The notes: generated by a model from the letters alone, not told the origin. 64,000 nt of DNA from DASUBN01 sp050261675 (GCA_050261675.1 JBLNDO010000030.1:1-64000), one strand, 5' to 3'; positions 22,859 through 32,300 are shown, counted from the first letter of the stretch. Program-made: numbers and translations.

Positions 22859-24858
22859 AGCACGAACACCAGGAGCGCCACCAGGGTGGCGAAGCTGAAC
22901 AGGAGGTACACGCCGATGCGCCCCTGCTGCACCAGGCCCGCCACCCGGGAGCCCGCCACGACCGCCCCGCCCACCGGCAGGTACAGCCAGTGCCAGAGGC
23001 GGTCTTCCACGCGCACGTGGTAGCGCGGGTTGGCGTCGAAGGCCGTGGGCAGCTCGCGCTGCATGCGATAGAAGGGCTCGAAGATCTGGCGGATGGGCTG
23101 GCCGAAGCCCTCGGCGGTGTCCTGCATGCGCGGCGTGAGCCAGGGGAAGCCGCAGGCCCAGGGCGGCGCCTTGCGCACGCGTCCGTGGTAGAAGCCGCGC
23201 ACCAGCAGGACCACCAGCACCACCAGCGCCACGGTGCCGAGCAGGAACACGGCGGGACTGTAGGACGCCCGCTCGGCCGACATGGGCGCGAGCAGCCACC
23301 ACTGCTGCAGCCCGCCTCCCAGGCCCGCGCCCAGGAGTTCCTGGCTCACGCCGTCCAGGAGCGACAGCACGTGCACCGGAAAGAGCCCGAGGAGCACGCA
23401 GCCCGCCGCGAGCCAAAGCAGCGCCACCCGCTCCCGCCGGCCGCAGTCATGGGCCTTGGCGAGCTTGGGCTCGCGGGGTTGGCCGAGGAAGATGATGCCG
23501 TAGAACTTCACCATGACGTAGGCGGCGAGCGCCGCCACCAGGGCCAGCGCCGCGGCGCCGATGGGCAGCAGCATGTTGATGAACTGGTGCGGCAGTTCCG
23601 GCGTGAACAGGAAGGATTGCAGCAGCAGCCACTCGGACACGAAGCCGTTCAAGGGCGGCAGCCCGGCGATGGCGAGGGTGCCGACGAGGGCGAGCCAGGC
23701 GACCCAGGGCATGCGGTGGATGAGTCCGCCGAGCCTTCCCAGGCTGCGCTCGCGGGTGGAGTGCAGCACAGAGCCGGTGGCGAGGAACAGCAGGCTCTTG
23801 AAGAACGCGTGGTTCAAGGCGTGGTAGAGCGTGGCCGCGAGAGCCAGGGCCGCGAACCGGGGCATGCCGAAGGCGTGGAACAGGATGGTGAGGCCCAGCC
23901 CCAGAAACAGGATGCCGATGTTCTCGATGGAGGAATAGGCGAGCAGGCGCTTCATGTCGGTCTGCACCGCCGCGAAGATCACGCCGTAGAACGCGGTGAA
24001 GAGGCCTAAGCCGAGCGCCACCAGGCCCCACCACCAGAGCTGCGCATGCAGAAGGTCGAACGTGACGCGCAGCACGCCGTAAATGGCGGTCTTCAGCATC
24101 ACGCCGCTCATGAGCGCGGACACGGGGGACGGCGCCGCCGGGTGCGCCTCCGGCAGCCACACGTGCAGCGGCACGAGGCCCGCCTTGGCGCCGAAGCCGA
24201 ACAGCGCCAGGAAGAACGCGACGCTCGCCCAGATCGGCGAGAGTGTGGCGGCACGCATGGCCTCGAAGGTGAACTGCCAGCTTCCGCCCTGCAGCACGCC
24301 GAAGCACAGGAGGATGCCGATGGCGCCGACGTGGGCGATGACGAGGTAGATGAACCCGGCGCGGCGGATCTCCGGCAGCCGGTGCTGGCTCGTGACCAGG
24401 AAATAGGACGAGAGCGCCATGGTCTCCCAGGCGACCATGAAGAGGTAGGCGTCGTCCGCCATCAGCACCACGGCCATGCTGGCGAGGAACACGTGGTACT
24501 GCAGGCCGAGGAGCCCGGGGGCCGCGCCCTCGCCGCTGCGGAAGTAGCCCGAGGCGAACACCGAGATGCCGCCGGAGACGAAGCCGAGCAGCATGAGGAA
24601 GAAGCAGGACAGGCCGTCCACGCGCACGTGGAACGGCAATTCCGAGAGCCCGAGCGGCAGCACCAGGGCCTCGGGGGGCTGCGAGAGCTGCAGAAACGCG
24701 GCGATGCCGAGCGCAAAACCGGCGACGCCGCCCAGCGGGAACAGGATGCGCCCCACCCAGGCGATGCTGCGCGCGCCCAGGAGGCCGAGGACGGCGATCG
24801 CGACCCACGCCACGGGGATCGAGAGGATCCCGATGAGAGTCGGATTCGCGGACAACAT
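22855..24858 (-). CDS. hyfB: HyfB-like NuoL-family membrane subunit, first gene of the hyf operon
   Basis: 667 aa, about 16 spans, close to the length of HyfB. Signature segments: FGAKAGLVPLHVWLPEAHPA, APSPVSALMSGVMLKTAIYG, LLAYSSIENIGILFLGLGL and LNHAFFKSLLFLATG, with the usual channel Lys, Glu and His residues. The C-terminal part (HGRVRKAPPWACGFPWLTPR) is also conserved in HyfB. A promoter (TTTACA, 17 bp, GATAAT on the minus strand) about 60 bp upstream overlaps a perfect palindrome shared with the divergent RHH gene. The operon is hyfBCEFGI; hyfD, hyfA and hyfH are absent. Confidence 0.85.
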   Translation of the reverse strand: MLSANPTLIGILSIPVAWVAIAVLGLLGARSIAWVGRILFPLGGVAGFALGIAAFLQLSQPPEALVLPLGLSELPFHVRVDGLSCFFLMLLGFVSGGISVFASGYFRSGEGAAPGLLGLQYHVFLASMAVVLMADDAYLFMVAWETMALSSYFLVTSQHRLPEIRRAGFIYLVIAHVGAIGILLCFGVLQGGSWQFTFEAMRAATLSPIWASVAFFLALFGFGAKAGLVPLHVWLPEAHPAAPSPVSALMSGVMLKTAIYGVLRVTFDLLHAQLWWWGLVALGLGLFTAFYGVIFAAVQTDMKRLLAYSSIENIGILFLGLGLTILFHAFGMPRFAALALAATLYHALNHAFFKSLLFLATGSVLHSTRERSLGRLGGLIHRMPWVAWLALVGTLAIAGLPPLNGFVSEWLLLQSFLFTPELPHQFINMLLPIGAAALALVAALAAYVMVKFYGIIFLGQPREPKLAKAHDCGRRERVALLWLAAGCVLLGLFPVHVLSLLDGVSQELLGAGLGGGLQQWWLLAPMSAERASYSPAVFLLGTVALVVLVVLLVRGFYHGRVRKAPPWACGFPWLTPRMQDTAEGFGQPIRQIFEPFYRMQRELPTAFDANPRYHVRVEDRLWHWLYLPVGGAVVAGSRVAGLVQQGRIGVYLLFSFATLVALLVFVL

Positions 24859-24914
24859 CAGACAGCGCCACCTCGGCGCGCGGAGAACGCGCGCGGCTTG
24901 ACAGGCCCGTGAAG

Positions 24915-24944
24915 TATTATCATCCTATGATAATAGTATGTAAA
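24915..24944. promoter_or_regulatory. Palindromic operator overlapping the hyf promoter
   Basis: TATTATCAT (24915-24923), three bases, ATGATAATA (24927-24935): a perfect 9-bp inverted repeat. On the minus strand TTTACA (24944-24939), a 17-bp spacer and GATAAT (24921-24916) make a near-consensus promoter for hyfB, so the palindrome covers the -10 box and most of the spacer. A TTGACA at 24898-24903 lies on the plus strand, but no well-spaced -10 follows it. Confidence 0.6.
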
Positions 24945-24955
24945 TCAGGTCGCCC

Positions 24956-25153
24956 ATGCCCCGGGAAAGCCGCACCGCCCGCCTGACCATCCTCGTCGAT
25001 CCGCGCAAGAAGGCGGTGTTCGAGGCCCTGTGCGCGGACGTGGACCAGACGCCGAGCCAGGTGGTCAGGAAGTTGATCCGGGATTACATCGAGTACCGGA
25101 CGGGGAAGGCTTGGGATCCGGACGCGGTTTCAACGCGGAAAGCGAAGCGTTGA
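24956..25153 (+). CDS. Ribbon-helix-helix (CopG-like) DNA-binding protein
   Basis: 65 aa. RTARLTILVDPRKKAVFEAL followed by DQTPSQVVRKLIRDYIEYR gives the strand-helix-helix order of RHH repressors; the basic C-terminus may add non-specific DNA contacts. It is not followed by a toxin gene: a strong terminator comes 8 bp after the stop. It diverges from the hyf operon across a perfect palindrome, so it is the best candidate for the hyf regulator as well as an autoregulator. Confidence 0.75.
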   Translation: MPRESRTARLTILVDPRKKAVFEALCADVDQTPSQVVRKLIRDYIEYRTGKAWDPDAVSTRKAKR

Positions 25154-25160
25154 ACAAATA

Positions 25161-25186
25161 AAAAGCCGCCTGCTCAGGCGGCTTTT
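25161..25186. terminator. Intrinsic terminator after the RHH gene
   Basis: An 11-bp stem (aaaagccgcct, loop gctc, aggcggctttt) flanked by A and T runs. It serves the plus-strand RHH gene and may also stop the convergent 34-codon gene ending at 25208. Confidence 0.9.
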
Positions 25187-25207
25187 TGCTTTCGGCGAAG
25201 AATTATA

Positions 25208-25312
25208 TCAACCGCGTGCCGCCCTTTTGGCAGCCTTCTCGGCGCGCTTCTCTTTCAGGGTCTTCTGCGGCTTCTTCCGGTCTTCCTTCTTGCGGTCCAT
25301 ACCCTTGCTCAT
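25208..25312 (-). CDS. 34-residue lysine/arginine-rich peptide
   Basis: A short frame encodes MSKGMDRKKEDRKKPQKTL followed by a KEKRAEKAAKRAARG-like end, about half Lys/Arg. agaggag lies 6 nt before the ATG, one of the best ribosome-binding sites in the window, and codon use matches the neighbours. Similar tiny basic proteins beginning SKGMD.KK...KKP.KTLKEKR are, from memory, widespread in proteobacteria as hypothetical proteins. An RNA-binding or ribosome-associated role is plausible from charge alone. A terminator-like hairpin follows. Confidence 0.65.
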   Translation of the reverse strand: MSKGMDRKKEDRKKPQKTLKEKRAEKAAKRAARG

Positions 25313-25362
25313 GGCGGTCTCCTCTGGATGGCACTGGATGGGGGAATAATCTTACCAGCCCC

Positions 25363-26133
25363 TCACGGCGGCGGCGCGATCTCCACGGTCCAGAAATCCC
25401 CGGCGAGTTTCGGGTCCGTGAGGTAGCCATAGGGGAGGTAGAAATAGCCGCCCTGCCCCCACTTCGGACCGTAGGAATTCCTGGCGACGAAGCGCTTCCC
25501 GGCATCCTCGTAGCCCACGGCCATGACGGCGTGATTGCCGAGCAGCTTCTCCCCCGCTTTCGGGATGGGCGGCATGTCCGCCTGCCGGGCCTCGGGGGTG
25601 TCGAAGCTCTCGTAGACGGCGAAGGCGAAGATGAAGGGCCGGCCGGACGCGAGGCAGGCCTGGAGATGGGCGAGGTCTTGCGCCAAGCGCGCGTAATGGA
25701 CCTGGCGGTATTTCACCGCAGCCTTATAACAGCGGGCCGGAGGTTCCACGTCCACCTGGGCGGGGTCGTAGGGCCAGAGGTCCTCGGGACAGTCGCCCTG
25801 CTTCGCCAGGGACTTGATGGCTTCCCGCAGGGGAGCGCCGCCGTCCCGACTCTCGGTGCCGAGCATCCTGCGTTCGTTGTAGTAGATGAAGAGCCGCGAG
25901 GGGACGAAGTCCGGCTTGAGCTTCAGGCGCCGGCGCTCGAACTGGATGGCGCCCGCGGCGGCATTGGCGGTGCAGCTCTGCAGGGGGCGCTGGTCGTAGG
26001 CCTGGGGACAGAGGGAGCGGAGGTCTACGGATGCCGGGCGCTTCTTGAGGAACTCGGCCGGCGGTGCGTAGGCGTGGTCGCGCGCGTCGGGTTTGTCCCG
26101 GATACAGCCAAAGTGACGGGCGGGCTCAGTCAT
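25363..26133 (-). CDS. Papain-like (C1A family) cysteine peptidase
   Basis: 256 aa. The catalytic Cys is in YDQRPLQSCTANAAAGAI (papain: Q.GSCWA), the His in LGNHAVMAVGYED and the Asn in FVARNSYGPKWGQGGYFYLP, so the triad is complete. The oxyanion Gln precedes the Cys as in the family. There is no signal peptide or propeptide, so the enzyme is probably cytosolic. It has no cystatin-like inhibitor gene nearby. It is separated by about 30 bp from the HD-GYP gene on the same strand. Bacterial relatives are poorly characterised. Confidence 0.85.
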   Translation of the reverse strand: MTEPARHFGCIRDKPDARDHAYAPPAEFLKKRPASVDLRSLCPQAYDQRPLQSCTANAAAGAIQFERRRLKLKPDFVPSRLFIYYNERRMLGTESRDGGAPLREAIKSLAKQGDCPEDLWPYDPAQVDVEPPARCYKAAVKYRQVHYARLAQDLAHLQACLASGRPFIFAFAVYESFDTPEARQADMPPIPKAGEKLLGNHAVMAVGYEDAGKRFVARNSYGPKWGQGGYFYLPYGYLTDPKLAGDFWTVEIAPPP

Positions 26134-26163
26134 GCGCCCATTATAAGGAGAGGCAGGAAGACC

Positions 26164-27351
26164 TTAGATGCCTAATTGCTGTGGGTTGACGCCGTAAGCG
26201 CCGTTCTGCAGACAGCGATCGATCCAGACACGGCCGCTGTCGGACCAGGCGTTGTCGAACATCATGTCCACCACCGCCGGGTAGGTGAGCGGCTTCTTGG
26301 CTTCGTCCAGCACCAGCGCGATGCGGGGACGGAGCTTCTGCGGGTTCTGGGCCAGCACCACGCCGACCGCGCCGGTGTTGAGTTCGATGACCGAGCCCGT
26401 CGGGAAGGCGCCCACCATCTGCATGAATTTCTCCACCGCCTCCGTCTGGAACAGCTTGCCGCGCGCGCCGAAGATGAAACGGATCGCCTCGTGGGGCGAG
26501 CGTTCGCCGGCGTAGGGCCGGAAGCTCACCAGCGCGTCGTAGGTGTCCACGATGCCGGCGATCACGGCGTAGAGGGGTATGGACGTGCCCTTCAGCCCGG
26601 CGTGGTAGCCGCTGCCGTCGAAGCGCTCATGGTGGTGCTTGACGAGTTCCATGATGCGCGGGGTGATGCCGTCCATGCCGCGGAGGATCTCGAGACTCTG
26701 GCCCACGTGGCCGTGCACCGCCCGGGTCTCGGCCTCGTTCAGCGGGCCGGGGCGCAGGAGCAGGGTCAGGGGCAGTTGGGTCTTGCCCACGTCGAAAAGC
26801 ATGCAGCCCAGGCCGACTTCGTGGATCTCTTCCTTCTCGAGGCCGAGATGGCGCGCGAACGCCAGGCCCCAGATGGAGGTATTGAGGGCGTGGCTGAAGA
26901 TGTAGGAGTCATGCTGCTTCATGCGCGTGAGCCAGATGAGCGCATTGGGGTTGCGCAGCATGCTCTCGAGCATGGGGGTGATGGTCTTCCGGGCCAGGTC
27001 CACGTCGAGGCGGCCGCTCTGCAGCATCTGGGTGAAGATGGCCTTGGCGGCGGCGCTGGCGTCGCGGTGGATCTCCTTGGCGCGGACGATCTCCTTCTCG
27101 ACCGTCTGCGTCACGGGATAGCGGTCGGGGACGTGGGGCCGGGTGCGGGGGGTCGTGTCTTCGATCCGCTCCGCGTCCACGAACACGTACTGGCAGACGC
27201 GCTGCAGTTCTTCGAGGGTCTCCTGGTTGCGGATGAAGAAACCCTGGTACATGAAGCGCGTGTCGGTCCACGGCCGATCCAGCCGATCGACGTACATGCC
27301 GACCTTCAGATCGCCGACGGCAAGCTTCCTGAGCTTCGAGGTACCTGACAC
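26164..27351 (-). CDS. HD-GYP-domain protein with a degenerate metal site
   Basis: 395 aa from a GTG with aaggag upstream; a longer frame exists but is unsupported. An N-terminal DUF3391-like region (about 1-120, LKVGMYVDRLDRPW and FMYQGFFI) is followed by the HD-GYP domain. HD-GYP enzymes degrade cyclic di-GMP, using the HD pair in HDIGK and a later HH..R.DG.GYP loop. Here the first is LFDVGK, with Phe instead of the metal-binding His, and the second is HHHERFDGSGYH, with His instead of Pro. Catalysis is therefore doubtful; a ligand-sensing role is possible. It is encoded upstream of the papain-like protease. Confidence 0.8.
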   Translation of the reverse strand: MSGTSKLRKLAVGDLKVGMYVDRLDRPWTDTRFMYQGFFIRNQETLEELQRVCQYVFVDAERIEDTTPRTRPHVPDRYPVTQTVEKEIVRAKEIHRDASAAAKAIFTQMLQSGRLDVDLARKTITPMLESMLRNPNALIWLTRMKQHDSYIFSHALNTSIWGLAFARHLGLEKEEIHEVGLGCMLFDVGKTQLPLTLLLRPGPLNEAETRAVHGHVGQSLEILRGMDGITPRIMELVKHHHERFDGSGYHAGLKGTSIPLYAVIAGIVDTYDALVSFRPYAGERSPHEAIRFIFGARGKLFQTEAVEKFMQMVGAFPTGSVIELNTGAVGVVLAQNPQKLRPRIALVLDEAKKPLTYPAVVDMMFDNAWSDSGRVWIDRCLQNGAYGVNPQQLGI

Positions 27352-27614
27352 CCGCGCTCCTTCGGCACGCACCTCCCTCTCAGGTGCGTCCCACCCGATG
27401 GATGCCGGCCCCCCTCGCCGGTCCAAGCGAACAGGAGTCTGGACCCCTCCGGCTCGCCCCGGCAAGGGCGGACAGGCAGGTAAACACCGGTACTTTGGGT
27501 AGGAAACACCTGACGGCACGGCCGCCCGCGGGAATTTCGCCGCAAATTCAGCGGATTACCGGAAACACCTGGAAAGCTCGTCCGCTGTCACATTCAGCGG
27601 AACCGGGCGGCCGC

Positions 27615-28895
27615 TCAGGTCTTGGCGGCGACGGTGATCTCGATGCCACGCAGGTTCGGCCGGGTCATGCAGCTCAAGGCGATGACGGAGAGGCACAGGC
27701 CCGCGCCCAGGAACAGCTGCGTCAACGAGACGAAATGCAGGAGCAGGCCCGCGAGCGCCGCCGAGAGCGGTCCCACGCCGAGGAAGGTGAAGAACAGGAT
27801 GCTCATGGTGCGGCCCATCATGGCCTGGGGCACGCGCTTCTGGATCCAGCTGAACAGCGCCACTTGGCCGATGCCGGCAAAACAGCCGACGATGGCGAGC
27901 GGGAGCGCGCCGCTCCAGATGTGGTACGCGTTGGAGAGCGTGGCGAACAGGAGGCCCGCGACGGTGTCGAGCGTCAGGATCATCAGCCCCAGGTGCCCGC
28001 GTGCGATGCGGGTGGCGACCACGGAGAGGCCGTTGCCGAGCAGCATGCCGAGGCCGTAGACGGTCATGAGGATGCCGAAGGCGCTGGCGGAGTTGAGGCG
28101 GTCGTCGGCCAGCACCGGCAGACCCACCTGCACGGGCCCGCCCACGAAGAAGGAGACGATGGCCACGTAGAAGATGAAGGAGCGGAGCTGCAGGTCCGCC
28201 CACACGCCCTGGAAGCCTTTCCACACGTCCGCGAGGATGCCGCCTTCCGGCTTGGGCGGATGATAGTCGGTATGGATGCGGATGAGGTACAGGGACACCA
28301 GCGAGAAGATGAAGCTCACCGCGTCGATGCTGAAGGCGAAGCCCATGCCGCCCGCGTCCGCGAAGCGCGCATCGCCGGTGTGGATGTTGGCGGCCACCAG
28401 GAGGCCCGCGAGGATCGGGCCCACGATCATGGCCACCTGCCGCATGCCCATGATCATGCCGTTGGCGGCCTGCAGGTGCTCCTTCTCCACGAGTTGCGGG
28501 AGGATGGAGGAACCGGCGGGATACACGAAGGCGGTGGACAGGCCGATGCCAAGCGATAGGGCGTAGACCTCCCACATCTGGATGGCGCCGGCCACCACCA
28601 GGACGGCGAGCGCAGCCACGAAGACCGCATTCCAGGCGCGGGAGATGAGCAGGATGCGCCGCGGAGAACTCCGGTCCACCACCGCGCCGCCCACGAACAT
28701 GAAGGCCGCCCGCGGCAGCGCCTGCAAGAGGGCCGTGAGGCCCACCGCCGCCGGGTCGTGGGTAAGCTTCAGCACCAGCCAGGGCAGCGCCACCAGGGTG
28801 AAGGTGTCGCCGATGGCGGAGATGCTGCTGCCGCAGAAGAGCAGCAGGAAGTCGCGGTTCGAGAAGACGGAGGTCTTCGGGGCGGGCACGGACAT
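27615..28895 (-). CDS. MFS transporter
   Basis: 426 aa, about 12 membrane spans, with the intracellular loop motif between spans 2 and 3 (VGGAVVDRSSPRRILLIS, that is, D.....R) characteristic of the superfamily. The closest resemblance is to the MFS_3/EntS-like exporters that begin FSNRDFLLLFCGSSISAIGD. The ATG at 28895 was chosen because an upstream extension is not conserved-looking. Substrate unknown. About 260 bp separate its stop from the HD-GYP gene (27352-27614), and I see nothing there beyond an Arg/Pro-coding-like GC-rich stretch. Confidence 0.8.
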   Translation of the reverse strand: MSVPAPKTSVFSNRDFLLLFCGSSISAIGDTFTLVALPWLVLKLTHDPAAVGLTALLQALPRAAFMFVGGAVVDRSSPRRILLISRAWNAVFVAALAVLVVAGAIQMWEVYALSLGIGLSTAFVYPAGSSILPQLVEKEHLQAANGMIMGMRQVAMIVGPILAGLLVAANIHTGDARFADAGGMGFAFSIDAVSFIFSLVSLYLIRIHTDYHPPKPEGGILADVWKGFQGVWADLQLRSFIFYVAIVSFFVGGPVQVGLPVLADDRLNSASAFGILMTVYGLGMLLGNGLSVVATRIARGHLGLMILTLDTVAGLLFATLSNAYHIWSGALPLAIVGCFAGIGQVALFSWIQKRVPQAMMGRTMSILFFTFLGVGPLSAALAGLLLHFVSLTQLFLGAGLCLSVIALSCMTRPNLRGIEITVAAKT

Positions 28896-28985
28896 GGCGC
28901 GGACCTTTATATAGGAATGCGCATGATGCCCCAGACCCCCACGGACGGGGAAGTGGCATTTGTCATGCAGCATCGAAAAAGACAA

Positions 28986-29013
28986 GGGGCGGACCGGGTA
29001 TACGGCCCGCCCC
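28986..29013 (-). terminator. Intrinsic terminator after the small glycine-rich gene
   Basis: ggggcgg (28986-28992) pairs with ccgcccc (29007-29013), with further CCG/CGG pairing inside. On the minus strand a T-rich run (ttgtcttttt) follows. Confidence 0.75.
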
Positions 29014-29028
29014 TGCTGTTTAGCCTGA

Positions 29029-29223
29029 TCAAATACCGATGAAATAGATGGGATAAGCGGTCAACAAGTCAGAGGCGGCATCGCCACCGCTGGTGGTGGA
29101 GTTGCCCTGGCCATCCCTACCCGCGCCAAGGGCCTGGCCACCGGCACCACCGAATCCATACGCAGTGGTCACGCAGCCGAACAACACGATGGCAACCAAG
29201 AAAGCCGCGGTGAACTTACGCAT
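29029..29223 (-). CDS. Small glycine-rich secreted protein
   Basis: 64 aa. A signal peptide (about 1-22: RKFTAAFLVAIVLFGCVTTA) contains a Cys that could be a lipobox, but the following residues do not fit well. The mature part is short: Gly-rich (GFGGAGGQALGAGRDGQG), then Ser/Thr/Asp, and a hydrophobic end (LLTAYPIYFIGI). ggag is near the ATG. It is the next gene after the CHAT operon on the same strand, 108 bp from the last CHAT gene. I do not recognise it. It could be a substrate or partner of the CHAT proteins. Confidence 0.5.
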   Translation of the reverse strand: MRKFTAAFLVAIVLFGCVTTAYGFGGAGGQALGAGRDGQGNSTTSGGDAASDLLTAYPIYFIGI

Positions 29224-29331
29224 GATCCTTACTCCCTTTTTGATGTGTGAATGTGACCCCAAGTCCGTACCGCCGTTTCAGACGGCTCGTAGCTTGAGCC
29301 TATGGGCTCGAACCTCGCGGTGTCAACAACT

Positions 29332-32300
29332 CTACTGCCCGACCATGACGAAGGCGCCCCAGTAGTACGGCAGGTCCTGGCTGTAACGCGCCTTCACCAC
29401 CTCCCGCTCCTTGAGTTCCGCCTGCCTAAGCGCTTCGTGCTTCTCCATGCCGCCCAGCCAGTTGGCGTAGAAGAACTGCATCAGCTCCCGGGTCTCCTGG
29501 TCCGGCACGGACCACATGCTCATGATCACCGCCTGGGCGCCCGCTTCCTGCAGGGCGCGGTTGAGCCCGAACACGCCCTCGCCGTTCTGGGAGCTGCCCA
29601 AGCCGGTGTCGCAGGCGGAGAGCACCACGAGTTCGGTGCCTTCGAGGTCGAGCTGCTCCGCCTCGTAGGCGGTGAGCACGCCGTCATCCGCCCCCTCCGG
29701 CGACGGGTTGCCGGCGAGCGTGTTGTCCGCCCCGGCGAAATAGAGCCCGGAGCGCAGCATGGGATCTTCCACGAGATTCTTCTGGTCCGGCAGGAAGAAG
29801 CCGTGGGTCGCGATGTGCAGGAGGCGCGGATGGTGCACGGACTTGATGGCTTCTTCCAGGGCGAGGTCGCTTTGGTAGAGCCGCGCCTGCCACTGCTTGC
29901 GGCTGAGGAGAGCGTCGATGCCCGCCACCTCCTCCGCCGTGCCGGGCAACGGACAGAGGATGCCGGTGTCGGGCAGGGGGCAATGGGCCGCTTCGGCGCC
30001 GCGCGCGACCGGGATGCTGACTTGGGTGCGCGCCGCGAGCCGGGTGTCGTTCGTTCCGCCGCCGAGCTTCCCCACCGCGGCGAGGTAATCCGCCGCGGGG
30101 AGGTCGAACGAGGGGCCTCCCATGAGGACGGCATCCTCGGACGTGGCGCCGGTGACGTGCCGCAGCACGTCCTTGGTGCTGGGGACGATGCGCAGGTCGT
30201 AGCGCTCCATGAGGAGCTTGCCGGCGGGGTCCGGCACGATGCCGAGCGAAGCCTGGTTGAATACGCCGTCCGGCGAGAGGTACACGCGTGTGGCGCCCTT
30301 GAGCGCGGGCTCCAACGGCGCCCAGTAGGCCTCGTAGAACGTGGTCTGGCCCGGAAGCGGGGCGGGGCCGGCCTTGCGCAGGCGCGCGGCGTAGTCCGCC
30401 ACGGGATCGGACTCGAGGCCGGCGGCCTTGCCGATGACGATGAACTGCGGCTGGTCGCGGGTCTCGGGCGTCACCACCAGGGCCACGTAGTAGTTCTCGT
30501 GGGTGTCGAGCCAGCCCTCCATGTAGTGGAAGCGCACCACTTCCACCGCGGCCTCGCCGGGTTTGAGCGCATCGCGCACCTGTTGCCAGGTGACGCTCTG
30601 CAGCCGCTGGCCCTCGGCCACGGCGGCGGAGCGCTTGGCGAGCTGCCGCTCTAGGTCGTCGGTGTCCGCCTGCTGCTGTTGCACCTTGGCGAGCCACTGG
30701 TCGCGGTCCTGGCCGGGGTTGTTGAGCAGCGTGGCGAGCTTGGTCTTGCTGGCGCTGAGCTTGTCCAGGAGCGCGAGGGAATCGGGGTCGCCGCTGGAGG
30801 CGATCTTGGCCCGGAGCGCGGTGATGGTGTTGCCCACGAAACCCTTCTGCCACAGGAGCACGTTGTACATCTTGCCGGCGAGCGCGGGGTCCTGCTCGTG
30901 GTATTTCAGGCAGAAACTGTAATACTCGGGGAACCGGTCGGCGATGGAATTGAGGAACTGCAAGCGGTCGCGCTCGTTCATGTAGACGAACTGGCTCTCG
31001 AGGTCGTGGTGCAGTTTCTCCATGGACGCATCCAGCACCGGAGCCGCCGCCTTGCGGTCACCCATCTGGAACAACAGCATCGAGTACTTGAACTGGACGG
31101 TGATGGCCATGGCGCTCTGCTCGCCGTTGACCTTCATGACCACCGGCAGGGCGCGTTCGAAGAGCGGCCGGGCCTCGGCAAGTCGGTTGTGGAAGGCGTA
31201 GAACTCCCCCACATTCACCGATTGCTGGGCCGTATCGGTCTGGTCCGGACCCAGGGTCTTCATGTCCATGGCCATGGCATCCAGATAGAGTTTCTCCGCT
31301 TCCGCCGTGCGGTGTTCGTGGTCGTAGATGTCCGCCAGGATGTTCATCTGGTGGGCGACCTGGGGATGCACGGGCCCGAGCGTGCGCTGATCCATGGCGA
31401 GCGCCTTCTCCGCCAGGTCCTGCGCCTCCTTCCATTGGGACAGGTTGTTGTAGAGCACCGCCAGGTTGCTGAGCGCGGTGGCGGTATTCGGATGGTCCGG
31501 CGGATAGACCTTCTCGAAGATGGCGATGGTCTGCTGCATGAAGGGAATGGCGTCCTTGACCCGCCCCATCTCCCGGTACAGCACGGCCATGTTGTTGAGG
31601 TCGTAGCCGACCTGGATGTCGTCCTCGCCGCGCACCTTGCGGTCTATCTCCAGGGCGCGGCGGTAAAGCGATTCCGCCCGGTTGTAATCGCCGAACACCT
31701 CGTACATGTAGGCGATGCTGCCCTCCACCTGGCCGACGTTGGCGCTCATCTCGCCCTGGGTCTTGACGTAGACGTCGAGGGATTGCTGGTAATACGGCAG
31801 CGCCTTGTTGTAGAGACCCTGGTCGTCGTAGCTGCGCGCCACGTCGTTGAGCATGTTGGCCACGTCCGGGGTCTCCGGCCCCTGAGCCTCGCGCATGATC
31901 TGCAGCGCCCGCAGGAACAAGGGCTCCGCCTCCGCGGGATGCCCCTCGTTGAGGTCCACATTGCCGAGGTAGTCGATCGCGTAGGCGAGGGCCGGCGTCT
32001 GCGGCCTGCCGGGCTTATCCAGGATGGCAAGCGCGCGGTTGAGCACCTTGCGCGCACCGGCGTTGTCGCCGTTCACCAGGAGCAAGAGACCCTGGCCGGT
32101 GAGGGTTTCCGCCAGGTCCTCCTGGTCCTTGCCCGGCGCCGTCTCCTGGATCGCCAGCGCACGCTGGTAATCCTGGCTCGCCGCGTCCATCTTGTTGAGG
32201 TTGTACTCCACCATGGCGAGGTCGCCGAGGGTGGCGGCCACCTCCGGGTCCGCCGGGCCCAGGAGCTTCTCCTGGGCAGCGAGCACGGCGGTCAGGTCCT

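Noticed and set aside
17722..24858. Inorganic carbon transporter of the DabAB type
   Set aside because: NuoL-like subunits could suggest it, but no DUF2309 (DabA) gene is present, and the full NuoB/NuoCD/NuoH set points to an electron-transfer complex.
18764..24912. Long open frames on the plus strand across the hyf operon
   Set aside because: They are composed of low-complexity Arg/His/Gln/Gly-rich translation and mirror the codon structure of the minus-strand hyf genes. They have no recognisable domains.
24956..25153. Toxin-antitoxin antitoxin
   Set aside because: It is RHH-type, but no toxin follows and a strong terminator lies 8 bp downstream. A regulator role for hyf is more likely.
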